64,000 nt of DNA from Phlebopus portentosus. Taxonomy: Eukaryota > Basidiomycota > Agaricomycetes > Boletales > Boletinellaceae. Of this stretch, positions 33,701-44,863 are shown piece by piece. Where the stretch lies: assembly GCA_037892935.1 (NCBI GenBank), contig JAYXKI010000016.1, positions 930,001 through 994,000 on the forward strand. Reading direction: 5' to 3'. Within the stretch, counting starts at the first letter, position 1; every line of letters begins with the position of its first letter. Under the pieces are notes generated by a model. It was given only the letters and a program-made list of their open reading frames with translations. It was not told where the DNA came from and ran no database searches. Position numbers and translations under genes: made by a program.

Positions 33701-34957
33701 TGCAACCCAGCCGAGCCCAATCAGTGAACGCCAGCGCCTCAATGAACGAATACGAGATGTCGCGATGCCTCTGAACCCGACGCTCGCAAGTGGCTCAGCA
33801 TCATCAGAAATACCTCGTCCAATAATGACTAAAGCGTTATTGGCATCTCTGCGCTCTCGGAACTTCGATTCAATCGCCGTCACGGATTTCGATGCCCTCG
33901 AACTTGCGCGCCAGATGACATTAATAGAGAGTCAGCTATATTGTGCGATAACCGCCGAAGAGTTGATCGAACTTGGAAGACCCGGTGCACCTCCCGCGGT
34001 CAATATAAAAGCGGTTACTTCTTTCAGTACTGCTATTACTGGTTGGGTCTCTGAGTCAATTTTGGACGAACAAGATGTCAAACGACGCGCACTGCTTATG
34101 AAGTTCTTCATCAAAGTTGCTGATGTGAGTCTCACCTTAATGATCTATTTTGGACGTTGTTGTACTGAGCATACACAATATCATAGCGCTGTACATCTTT
34201 AAATAACTTTAGCACACCCCGCTCCATTCTTGCTGCGCTGGATTCCTCAACTATCTCTCGACTGCATCAGACGTGGTCGGTAAGTAGATTAAGCTTTGTG
34301 TTATCGGCCGCCCCGCCTTATCGTGCATATTATCTCCTAGGGGCTCGCACAGAAGAGTAAAATGCAACTCGAAGCCCTTCGTAAGTTAGCGGATCATGCT
34401 CGGAACTATCATGAGTATCGTACGCGACTTCGGAATACCACTCCACCCGCGGTCCCCTTCCTTGGTATGTGCGCGTGAAGCGCGTGCGCTCCCTTGTTAT
34501 GACGACATATATTGATCATTTTCGGATTTGTCTTGTGCAGGTCTATACCTGACCGATCTCACGTTTTGCAGGGAAGGTAACCCGTCTCATCGGGCTTCCC
34601 CTCTGGAGCCGAACAAGAAGCTGTTGAATTTCAACAAATACCACAAGCTGGCGCGCATCGTGCAAGACATGCAGCGTTTCCAGATTACATACAATTTCAA
34701 GGATGTGACTGAAGCTCAGCAGTACTTGCATTTCTGTCTCGACAAGGCCAAGGATCATGGTGACTTAGATGATCTCTATCGACGCAGGTAGGTTTCCATA
34801 CTCCATTCGCATATATCTGACTGATTTTATATTATTCAGTCAACTGTTGGAACCAAAGCGCGCCGCAGAAGCTCCGGCAGCCAATGAATTGAAACCGTCA
34901 ATTTTCGGATGGGGTAACCGTTCCCAAGCCTCTTCGTCTCAGGCAACCGTTGCATAA
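30786..34957 (+). CDS. SH3-domain Ras guanine nucleotide exchange factor (CDC25 type)
   Basis: Activates Ras by GDP release, upstream of cAMP/PKA signalling in fungi. Five exons (30786-34124, 34187-34279, 34341-34464, 34541-34787, 34840-34957) give 1306 residues, in frame. The first exon alone is 3.3 kb, unusual for this window. An SH3 domain spans about residues 106-158 (VRALHDFVPQQQ, then GWWDGEIDGRRGWFPSNYV). The middle is Ser-rich and acidic. The RasGEF N-motif follows (DYAPQDVAYNSEGQLVGATL, with GFQAVFFLTFRLFTSS), and the catalytic CDC25 domain occupies the C-terminus: FDALELARQMTLIESQLYC, TPRSILAALDSSTISRLHQT, VPFLGLYLTDLTF and KLLNFNKYHKLARIVQDMQR. The ATG at 30786 follows a pyrimidine-rich leader; a second ATG at 30825 is possible. 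Confidence 0.95.
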
Positions 34958-37106
34958 GACATGATCTAGTCCACACTTTTCTACTTTCCTGCGCATTCTC
35001 TTTGAAACTTGGATTAATGTATTTTTATTGGGATGGTTAGCATGCCTATCGTACTCATTCTGTTGTTGTGATCAGCATACCTGTTTTCTTTTTGTAAACC
35101 AGTCTCCGTTATCTTCCATTCAACTTGCCTCTATAGGGTCGCTTTCGTTCCTTATTTCTTTTGGATCTTCCTCTCAGGTATATCTTCGCTACTCAGTTCC
35201 TTCTTTCTGCTACTCCACAATGTTCCTATCGTATCTGAAATCTATTCCTCCCTTCTCTTCCCTGACGTTCAATTGCTGCATAACTTTTGCTCCACTTTGT
35301 CCTGTAACCAATTTGCACATTTAGTCATTCTCTTCCAGTGAATAATAAACTTTGTTTACTCTTACGGTCTTCTGGCCGCCAAGATCAGCCGAATTAGAAC
35401 GTTAACAGAGTGAAAGTTAACTTACTGTAGTTGCCGTGGTGAGTCAAGCAACATCTGGAAGTTCTGGGGACTTACATAACGATATTTTATCATATCATCA
35501 TATCAAACCTTCGCCACCTCACTGAAAAAGCGTGTAGGGCTTGAATAGACGTGTCTTCTCCCGTCTGAAAACATCGCATCGGCCGTCAGTTGATGCATTG
35601 TCTTCCGCGCAAATGTGCCGACTTGACCGTCGTACCACCGTTCGCGGGTAGTCGACAAGGCAACATCTAATCACAGAAACTTGAACGAATTGAATCGTCC
35701 TTTACACGTAACGTTTGTTCTCGGCCCCAGGTTGGTTTATCGCACTTCCATGATCACTTCCCCCTTTGCTCAACCATCATCTTCCGCCATCGCAGCCGTG
35801 GTTGCAGCCGTGGAGCGTTGATCAGCTTCCTTGGCGTTCTTTTACCTCGAAGGCTCCTCGCGGGCGTCGTTCCGCGGCATTTTTGCTTGCAGTTAGCGGC
35901 AGCGAAGGGAAGTGATATTTACTTACAGAGTCATACGGTAGTAACTAACCAGCTCATAGACGTTCCCCGAGAGGTAATCCACTTAATAGATACCGATTCA
36001 TTTTTGTACCTTGGGACGATTCTATGTCATATTTCCAGATTCTGCTCTTAAGACCTCGGTAATTAACAATATGGTACGGGCCGCCACGTCTTGCAGATAG
36101 AGTCCCAAGAGCACAAAACGAGGCGATCGTCGGGAGCAGTGGTTCGAGAAGCCATGTGTGCTGATTGTTGAATAATGCTGGCTGCGAAAATTAACGAGCG
36201 AAGACGGATATATAGCTTCGAATCATTCCCTTCGGCTGACTCGGTGAGCTCTGTGAACTCTGTGACATTTCAAGCTCATCTGAATGGTCACGGTCGTTTA
36301 ATATGACCTGGAAAGACCATACTCACCACGCAGTTTGTCTCGGGAGAAGAGGATGTCCAAACATATCTTTCTTCTCGTGCCGTGCAGCGTGATAGGGTCG
36401 TCTTGACCCCAAGGGACACAAGATGTACACCGGAGTAGGCAAGAAATCTTGACGGCGTATACTCCACGAACCCAAAGCGATATGTCAATGCCTAAGACAT
36501 TTGCTGTCCCTTTGCGGACTCAATTCTGTGCCTCTCCGCAGGAAATTCTGATACTTTATACAACGTCGATGTTTATGCGATTTACAGCTCAGCTTCGATC
36601 GGGATATCCTCAGAGAAGAGCTTCTTCTTGACATACCCTGTTGTCATACTTCCGCGTTTTTTTTTTCGATTGCTTGAGCTTGGTCACCCGCCTTCTTTAC
36701 ATTGCAGATCTCCACAGTCGCTCCTATCTTGGACAACTGTTCCACATAAGGGGCTTGCAAGTTTATATCCTAGATTGACGCAACGATAGTTCAGGACCCC
36801 CTTTTCTGATTATATGGAAGTATACCGAGAGGGCGCACTTAAAGCGTGGCTTGGCCGAGTTCCGAGCTTCCTGAATACGCCTCGTTTATTGCGAAGTCGA
36901 AGATCCGCCTCAATCGAAACCAACCTTGTTTTCAAACTGGGGAACTCCGCTTTCTGTTTCTAGACCAGCTCAGTCCGAAATATAATTTCATTTTGCCAGC
37001 CCCTTCCGGTATAAAAACCAGACCAGTCTGCAACGGCATAACTGCAACCTGCGATTGTGTCTTACAGCACTCACATCAGGTTTCTTCCACTTGATTTCTC
37101 CTAACA
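34958..37106. other. Intergenic region upstream of the aquaglyceroporin
   Basis: About 2.1 kb. Frames do not exceed 98 codons and lack motifs. A T-rich 3' region follows the RasGEF stop (34960-35330), and a 10-base T run occurs near 36657. The 150 bases before 37107 include TATAAAA near 37012 and a pyrimidine-rich leader, a plausible aquaporin promoter. Confidence 0.5.
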
Positions 37107-38575
37107 ATGTCTGCCTCTGAAATCTCTACTAAACATTTTGTCCCTCGAACTTCCCCCAGGGCATCCGACGAAGGCGTTGAGACTACCGTCGCAAACACAC
37201 AATCATATTCAAACAACATGTCATATTTTGAAAATTACCCCAACCGGTGGGCGAAACTACGGTATGTCTGTTGCTCGAACAGAGACCGTTTTCCTGCTCA
37301 TACCTTGTTTCTAGGCATGCCATCCGGGAGCCTGCCGCAGAGTTCTTGGGAACGGGTATTTTCGTCATGTTTGGGACGGCAGGAAATGCACAAGGCATTC
37401 TCTTCGACAATACGAATGTGTCACCCACTCCTGCGGGGGTATGTAAGAGTCATGTCTTGGCTTAGCGCTACTAAACTGTCTGCAGGGATGGCTCTCAGTC
37501 GCTCTTGCCTGGGGTATAGGTGAGCATCAAGACGATGCTCAAAGCTACCTTAACTAGTGACTTACAACTCTCAGGTATCGGACTCGGTGCATGGGTCTCT
37601 GCTGGCATAAGCGGTGGTCATATCAACCCTGCTGTAAGTAAAGCTCACTGCGTTTACGAGAATAGATCACGTATTTATACGGCGGCCGTAAACAGGTTAC
37701 TCTTTCACTGGCCACGTTCCGCGGCTTTCCTTGGAGAAAGGTTCCTATCTACATTCTCTCTCAGCTTCTTGGAGCGATTGTCGGTGCCGCTCTAACATAT
37801 GCAAACTATATCGATGCAATTAACCTCGCTGAAGGCGGCTCCGGCATTCGCACCGTCTCCGGAACTGCAGGCCTATTTGGTACATACGCGGTGAGCATTA
37901 ATATTTCATGTCTGATTTGAACAATATCTAATATCTGACTTCTTCAGATCGGCTATCTTTCCAATGGTCTGTTCCAAATTTGCTCATGTTATTTTTCACA
38001 CTAATATCTTCCTTCCACAGTCTCGGCCTTCTTCGAAGAGGTGAGTATATCTGGATAATATTATTGACTTTCAGCGCTGATCCAGTCTCATTCAGTTCTT
38101 CGGTGCTTTCCTTCTGGTCTTCGTACTGCTCGCTGTTCTTGACCGCAAGAACGGGCCTCCGCCAGCCGGACTTGTACCGGTCGTCCTTTTCATGATTCTG
38201 TTCGGTCTCGGAATGGCATTCGGTGCACAAACCGGCTTCGCCGTTAATCCTGCGCGCGATCTCGGACCTCGTATTCTTACGGCGATGGTCGGCTACGGGC
38301 GCGACGTATTCAACTTCCGCCATCAATATTGGCTGTGGTGCGGTGTGCTCGCACCTATTTGCGGCGCACTCGTTGCGAACCTCATCTACGACGCATTTGT
38401 GTATACTGGTGAAGACAGCATCCTGAACCGCCCGTAAGTCCCGGTTACCAACGAGTAGTTTATCCCACAGCTATTTATCGATGCTCATTCATTCAGGAAC
38501 ACTGCCGCAAGAGCTGCCCGCCTCCACGCTCCCACTCAGGAACAGAAGACGGTCTCCGGTAGTGACATGGTCTGA
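37107..38575 (+). CDS. Aquaglyceroporin (MIP family channel)
   Basis: Plasma-membrane channel for water, glycerol and other small solutes. Nine exons (37107-37261, 37315-37438, 37486-37519, 37575-37633, 37696-37890, 37948-37966, 38021-38040, 38096-38433, 38497-38575) give 340 residues, in frame. Both pore motifs are present: ISGGHINPAVTLS (loop B) and GFAVNPARDLGPR (loop E). The Asp after NPAR marks the glycerol-facilitator branch rather than strict aquaporins. Six hydrophobic segments can be followed, for example EFLGTGIFVMFGTAGN, ILSQLLGAIVGAALTY, FGAFLLVFVLLAVL and YWLWCGVLAPICGALVANLI. The first 50 residues are a hydrophilic cytoplasmic tail. The GIG-spanning exon is only 34 nt and two exons of 19-20 nt follow, so automatic prediction may miss them. 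Confidence 0.95.
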
Positions 38576-38868
38576 AAAGTAAGAACAGCAATGTTCACGC
38601 AACACACTGTCAAGATTCTTTAGATTTTGAAGGAATTATTGCTTTCTTCCTTTAGCTTTCTTCCGTACCTGCTCCGCTGACGCGCAGGTTGTTGTACAGT
38701 AGCGATACCTTCATGCTTCTTTTCCTCTAATTTCTTTGATGATCATACGAGGGTTACAGCGATACATGTTTGATGTCCTTTATGTCGAAACCATTCAATT
38801 TCAACGCCTTCTGTAGAATGGTAGCCTGTGAAGGCTCTGATTCTGCTAATGAGAATGTATGCTTTTTG

Positions 38869-40919
38869 TTATAACTTCCCTAGTCTATCCCAACCAAGTA
38901 CGTTTCCCCAAGAGCGCCACATTCGGTCGATAATACGTAGCTTCTCTGAGCGACCAAAATCAGGACTCTCGAGGTCTGCAATGTCCGCAAGAATGCCTGA
39001 TCGAAGTAACGAGTGAGCAGGTAGTCGCGCTTCTGCAAACTCTCGAAGGCGGGCGACCGAAATAAGCAGTAACCCCGATGTGAGCGGAGGCACACTGAAG
39101 TCAGAGTGATGTTCCCCCGAAGACGCCAATGAAATGGGGTGTTTGCCGCTCGGAGAGGTGATAAGGAGACGTTCTACGCGACGCATCGCGAGCCATGCGC
39201 TCTCACGTTCACGCCGTCCGCCGAATCTCTTGCCGCCACGCCCTCCGATCCAGAATGTGCGCAGTCCATTAAACGAGGCATAGACAATTGCGAGAGCTGG
39301 AGCAACACCAACAAACGCAAAGGTAAGTTCCTGAGATTTGAGCAGCTTATCAATTCCTGAAAGCGCCTGGTCGAGATCCACCTAGAAAATTTCCGAAAAC
39401 GAAGGGCCAGAAAAATTAGAAGAAGATTTGGGGAAGCCATTGTACGATAATAATAATAATCGCACCTTTGCCTTCTGTATCTGGATCAGAAGTGACCGTA
39501 CAAGACTGCCCGTGAGCGCCGTCCGAAGAGGTGACTTGATGTCCTGTTCGTAGATACGCAAAACTGGACTGAAGTCTCCCTGGTGAATCTGCTGCGACAA
39601 TTGCTCTATTTGAGATCCATTCAATGATAGCTTGTCTTTGCTCAGATCGACAGCCATTCGCTCGAGAGACTAAGATTGCAGGGTCGTCAGTGGTGTATTG
39701 ACAAAAGAAAAGGAGAGAGGTTACCTCTATATCTGCACGAACAGCCTCTCGATTTACGATCCGCGTTGCATCGTCCCCACCAGAACGCACAGTGTTTAAG
39801 ATATCTCGCACGGGCTCAACAACATATCCAAACCAAAAGGCTTTCATTGTGTCATGTGCTTGGAGTGCACTGTCGAAGATACTCTCGCGGAGTCGTAGAT
39901 CGTCCGGAACAGTAGCAAGATAACAGGAGGCAGGAAGACTAATCGGGGCCATAGGAGCGTCAGTCGTGATGGCCTACGGAGAGAGGCAAGCTTCTTATGA
40001 TGAGAAGCGGTATGGGCAGCGAACTGCGTAAAGGCAATATAATGTAGCTGAGCGATAGGATCCTCTCCTTCAATAGAAGGGTATAGGACAGTGCTGTCGT
40101 CAGCTATTGCTCTTCTAAACTTCATTACCGCCACGTTTGGATTTTCACGAATCGCTTGTTCAAGTTCGGCTTTCAACAACATCAACTGGCCAAGCTGTGA
40201 AGCGCGCTCATCTCGAAGGTGCGATAGCTGCTCGCGGCGTCTTTCACATTCCTGACGCGTGAGCTCCAAAGGCGAGAAGAAAAGTAACCGTGGTTGATGC
40301 GCAAGATGCGGGAAGAAGGCAGTTCCTAAAGCTGTGGGTCTCAAGGAACCGACGCTTGGGAATAGTTTCCGGAGAGATTGACGCGAAAAGGATGATGGTC
40401 GGATTGGCAGGTTGTGTTCTCGTAGTGCTCCTAAAACTACCTGAGAGGAACGTACAATACGCTCCGGAAGCGCTATGATTTATTAGAAAACTAAATATTT
40501 GGCATTGAAACGAAACGCGGCTTACTTGCCAGAAGATACCAGGCAACTGAACGAGAAGAGCGCACTATGCTATCCCACCATTCCGCTTCAGACTCCGCCT
40601 CTCTCGCTTCTTTCAGAAATTGATCAAGTGCTTCAGCGTAAAGACCGATGACGATCCGTCGTTCAAGTGCATCACGAACAGCCAAATCTTCGCCAGAAAC
40701 AAGTTGATACTGTTGCTCGTGTAAAGCCGAAAGAGTTTTTCTTAGAGCTGCCTTGTCTAAAGGCGACTGTAATTGCAACAAAAGCGGGTAAAGTTTCTGT
40801 TCCCGAGGAGCTTGTTCAGTGTCCAAAGATCCTACAACTTCATATTCGGGAGTAGATGGCGCGGATGACTGGGCCGCTTGGAGAAGAGACTGAACATGGG
40901 TCGACACGAATGAAGACAT
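38869..40919 (-). CDS. NCA2: NCA2-like ATP synthase regulation protein, with a frameshift
   Basis: Yeast Nca2 is a mitochondrial membrane protein needed for expression of ATP synthase subunits 6 and 8. Exons 40919-40526, 40472-39725, 39669-39466 and 39381-38869. Matches to the family include RLTLLWPRLVFLPPVILLLF (first membrane span), MKAFWFGYVVEPVRDILNTV, MAVDLSKDKLSLN and SQELTFAFVGVAPALAIVYA (second span), ending DRMWRSWGNVLGWDRLGKL. The total is not a multiple of three: the frame used through the LLLFRTIYDS segment must change by one base at about 39880-39895 to continue into the conserved SIFDSALQAHDT segment. One missing C in the CC run of TCCGCG (minus strand) would restore it. No intron fits. 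Possible sequencing error; otherwise intact at about 620 residues. Confidence 0.85.
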
Positions 40920-41210
40920 GAGTGATGTCCAGACGACCTCTTGAAATACGACGGTTGAAAGAAGGCTTCAACCAGTGCCGGCGTCAGACAGATCAGACGC
41001 GGCCCACGTGATGCATCGACGCGTCGCGTCGATCAGGGATGATCGTGGAACCATCCGATCTCGACTTTCCTTTCGTATTCAAGCCCTCTCAGTAAATTCT
41101 CTTGCTATCATTCGAAAGGTGATGTATCATGCCCTACTTGATACAACGTGGTAAGGCTACAAAGACTAATAAAACCCTAAGCCCGAGAAACCGTATCCAA
41201 ACGCTGCACT

Positions 41211-42751
41211 TCACAAGCACTGGCTATACTGTAATCGAAAACAATAGCCTTCAGTCCGGTCGCGTCTAAATTGATGATTAAGTTGACTTACGTAGTCATT
41301 AAGCTCGGTGCAGGTAAACGGAGCCACACACGCCGTAGGACCTGTGAAGCTGAGAGCGGATTTCTTCAGCATATCAACATCAAACCCAGAAGCGCATGGT
41401 CTTACCCAATACCTCCGCACTGCGCGTACTGGGCAGCAGCTCCTCCGCTTGGAGCGGGCGCGGGCGCTGCCGAAGAGGTAGAGCTAGGGAGTGCTGGTGC
41501 AGATGTAGTCGGCGATGCAGGAGTTGAACTCGACGGTGCAGGAGCAGTAGAGCCACTGCATGAGAACACTGACGGACCTGTCAAGGGCGATTCAACATTA
41601 GTAAAGCTTCCAAACAACACATCAATCGAAGCTAACCAGGGATAGTGTAGCTAGAAAGGTGCTGGTAGATGTTGATCTTAATGCCTGTCATGAAAATTCA
41701 TCAGAAGAATAGGGAGGACAATCCTTTGGTCTTCTTACCAGGGTCAGAGCCTGAATACGCGCCTGGGAAGGACACAGTTGCTGGATCGGCATTTCCACCA
41801 CCGGTGATCTCCAGCTGAGCGCATTCCATCTAATCAAAGCCGCGTTAACTGAATGATAAATATCCATTGGAAAAACGACCGACATAGAGTTGTGCTCCAG
41901 GGTAGTTTGACGCGCCGTGCAATGCTATTCAGTTAAAAATCCATCAGAATGATTGTAGTATGGATTTAGTTAGGCAGACAATTTCGCACCGATGAGTTCA
42001 TGTCGCAACAGGTATTGACCTGGTTCGATACAGCTGGGAATCTGGAATGTCACCTTCCCCTTGTTTGCAATCATCCGGTCGACACCCCATGACTGATCTG
42101 CTGCGTTCAGCCCATCCTCATAGATCTTGAACCACTTTAAGCCAGTTACGTCCGATTGCGTCGCGTTCGGGATTTTTGCGCTGCGGGAAGATCACTTCAG
42201 TTCCAGAGAAACTATTCCTCATTGCAAGAATGAACGCACAGATATGACATAACCGGCCCTTTGAAATAAGAGAGGTAAGAAATTGAGTTATACCACACGA
42301 AGCTTTTAGGTACCTTTGTGACTTGCATCAATCGGGTCAGCAGGATCACTGGGGTCAGCACCGTTAAGCGTATGGTGCCATTCGGCGGTGACGCTTGTAC
42401 CAGCAGGAACCGAGATAATGGCTTTTGATATTGGCTGGTGGTAAGGATTGATTCCACCGTTACAGATAACGTCGTTAGAGGTAACATCCGTTATAGGCTA
42501 TGTAAAATGACTATCAATGCCAATGCATTTTACGATAGTTCGAAATAGAACGAACTCCATCGTAGTCTGGTACACGGATTCCTGTCAAATGTCCTTGATC
42601 AACTCCATTCACGTATAGTTCCTAGGAGAGCTCGTGTCAGGAATGGAAGACACGATCATAAGGCGGAACAGACTTGGAAAATGGAATGCGCCGATGCAGA
42701 TAGCACCGACGAAAATGTGATTACTAGACTCGAAAGGCTTGAGGAGCGCAT
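41211..42751 (-). CDS. AA9 lytic polysaccharide monooxygenase with C-terminal CBM1
   Basis: Secreted copper enzyme that oxidatively cleaves cellulose. Eleven exons (42751-42674, 42621-42556, 42497-42314, 42258-42240, 42180-41990, 41924-41884, 41829-41739, 41684-41637, 41577-41406, 41349-41292, 41228-41211) give 321 residues, in frame. The signal peptide (21 residues) ends SASA, so the mature protein starts with His22, the first ligand of the copper histidine brace. The second is His108 in [11 protein letters not shown], and the axial Tyr is in [15 protein letters not shown] Ser/Pro/Ala-rich linker at about 240-285 leads to a CBM1: [16 protein letters not shown], then [14 protein letters not shown], with its paired cysteines and aromatic face. 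Small exons of 18-41 nt make it hard to predict automatically. Implies a cellulolytic lifestyle. Confidence 0.96.
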
Positions 42752-43363
42752 GGCTGAATTGACTATAGCCGCGTCTTTGAATGAGTTTTGAGTCGTCCAC
42801 GTAGAGAGGCTAGACGTTTCCCGTCCTTTTATTCCATCTCAGTTAATTAAGCAAATGGCTTATTATGGGTCCTGACTGGCCATCACTCGTCATGCTACGT
42901 ACTGAAGCAAGTCAAAAGGTAGGGCGTACCTGACAGCTCCGGAACCGCGTATTCTTCGGTTCAGTGGAATAGTAGTGTTGTTGGAATCCACTGTCGTAGA
43001 GATGCTGTTTCAATGAGGCATGATACAAAAGCAAACAGAACCTCGAGGATTATGCATCAGATTCTCCGCGAGCTATCCTGCCCCGCTCCAGTCCGCTCTA
43101 AAAGGGGAAACATGAGCCCGCAGAGCGGAGAAACGGAGCGACACCAGTGAACATGAGCCGAAATTTTTAGCTGCCGGATTCTTCTTTGGAGTGTAGCGCG
43201 AGACAGGACAATCTTCCTAAGGAACATCGATTGGGAACTGACTGGACAATGATACACAATGGTAAAAGATGACAGGTATTGATACAATCGAATGAAACTG
43301 ATTAGCTAATAGAGTCGGTTTAGGAACCGACAACAAGATTAGGTGAAAAACGCACCGGATATT
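42752..43363. other. Intergenic region, promoter side of the AA9 gene
   Basis: 612 bp between the AA9 start and the VPS37-like stop. No supported gene; frames under 80 codons on the minus strand only. It must contain the AA9 promoter, but I could not assign a TATA box or a carbon-catabolite site with confidence. Confidence 0.5.
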
Positions 43364-44088
43364 CTAGTCATCGTGCCACTCGACTTTTCCAGCGGCCCAT
43401 CGGTCGCCCCACATTACTCGCTTATGATATACCTTCCGGAGTTCCCTAAATTCCTTCACGAAATCATCCACGTCTTTTCCATTCGTGTCACTAGGCCCAG
43501 AAGCCGAAATGGCTGACGATTGGACAAACTCCGAAGCGCGTGCCTCAGATAAGTCATCCTGGGCCGTCGTTGCATGCCGAAGACGCATAAGCATGAATTG
43601 AGGTGTGAACCGCTTTCATACACATGAATGAGCATCTGCAATCCGAATTTTATCCAATTAGCTTACTTGGTACACTTCCTTCTGCTCTTTTTCCAAAGCT
43701 CTCCACCGTGCTTCAAGGGATCTTGCTCGGTCAAACGCTTCCTTGGTTTCACTCCGTAAACTATAAAGTTGTTCTTGCAACGCAAGATTGTTCCCTGAAT
43801 CATTCGTCAAAAGACATTGTAACCTCAGGATAAGGGACACTTACGTGCCAACTCCTGGTTCGCCATACCGAGATCTATCTGTGCCTGGAACATAGCTTGT
43901 ACCTGTGGCAAGGAATGGAATACCGCCTGGAAGTATTGCGGATCATTCAGCATATCCTCAAGATCTTCCCGACTGCCAGCACACATGACGTCTGCTCAGA
44001 GTCCGCTGAAAGATACTGATCATATCGAGGCTTACGAGTATTTCGAGAGCTCGGGGAACTCAGCGAAGAGAGGTGAATTAAACGACAT
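43364..44088 (-). CDS. VPS37: ESCRT-I subunit VPS37-like (Mod(r) domain)
   Basis: Part of ESCRT-I, which sorts ubiquitinated cargo into multivesicular bodies at endosomes. Four exons (44088-44036, 43972-43845, 43794-43667, 43612-43364) give 185 residues, in frame. The N-terminus holds the conserved start of the family, EDLEDMLNDPQYFQAVFHSL. A long amphipathic helix follows (NNLALQEQLYSLRSETKEAF, ARSLEARWRALEKEQKEVYQ), as expected for coiled-coil packing against Vps23 and Vps28. The C-terminal Mod(r) signature is RFTPQFMLMRLRHATTAQDD, then a segment ending VKEFRELRKVYHKRVMWGDR. Length is normal for fungi. ATG 44088 gives the best context; no upstream in-frame ATG with coding-like sequence is seen. 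Confidence 0.88.
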
Positions 44089-44863
44089 GTGAACGCGAGT
44101 GGAAGTTGGAGGAAAAGCGGACGGGAGAATCCAGTGACCAGTGAGGTAGTGAGTAGCAGAGCGCCCGTCGTGATCACGAGGATTTTCGCGCCCTGCGTCG
44201 ATCCCCGAAATTGGGATCAGAGATACTTGCGAGGATCGTCATTGATCAAACAGTGATACGATACGATTTCAAACATTCAAAAAAAAAAAGTATGGCTTTC
44301 TTCAACCCCGAGTGCATATTTGCTCCGTGAAGGGGCTGGCCCTTTTGCAATGCTCGCCCCGCCGAAGTGCTTGCGAAGTGCTTGCTGGAATGCAGAAACT
44401 CAACACTTCTTGCTTGAGTATAAAAACGGGACGACGCGTCGACGACACCTTCTATAGACTCGTTGACGTGACGAAATCGTCAGTCATCGGACCGTACATG
44501 TAGCTATGATTCGGCTCGTGTCTCCTGGCCTTATGTTCCGAATGTACATAGCATCGGGAGAGATTGACGATACGTCGGATGTTAGATGAATTTCATGTCA
44601 TGAAGTGTAAACGTTCAAGTTCAAGCGGAAAGAGCCGAGAAATTCATTCAGACGGATCGTCGACTTTCCAATAGAAGCTCGGAGGAGTGCACATACATAA
44701 ACAAGACATTGCCGCTCCATAGTTAATTCTACCAGTGCCCGCTTTGGGCAGGGTATAAGTAAATAAGAAAGGCAGACATAGTACAATATCAAAATCGGGT
44801 CCTAAAAGAAAGAGGTTTCCTGCACGACCCTATCGGTATTAGCGACTCGACGTAGCCTGAACG
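44089..44863. other. Intergenic region
   Basis: 775 bp between VPS37-like and P450-A. A run of 11 A bases lies near 44280. Only short frames; no supported gene. Confidence 0.5.
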
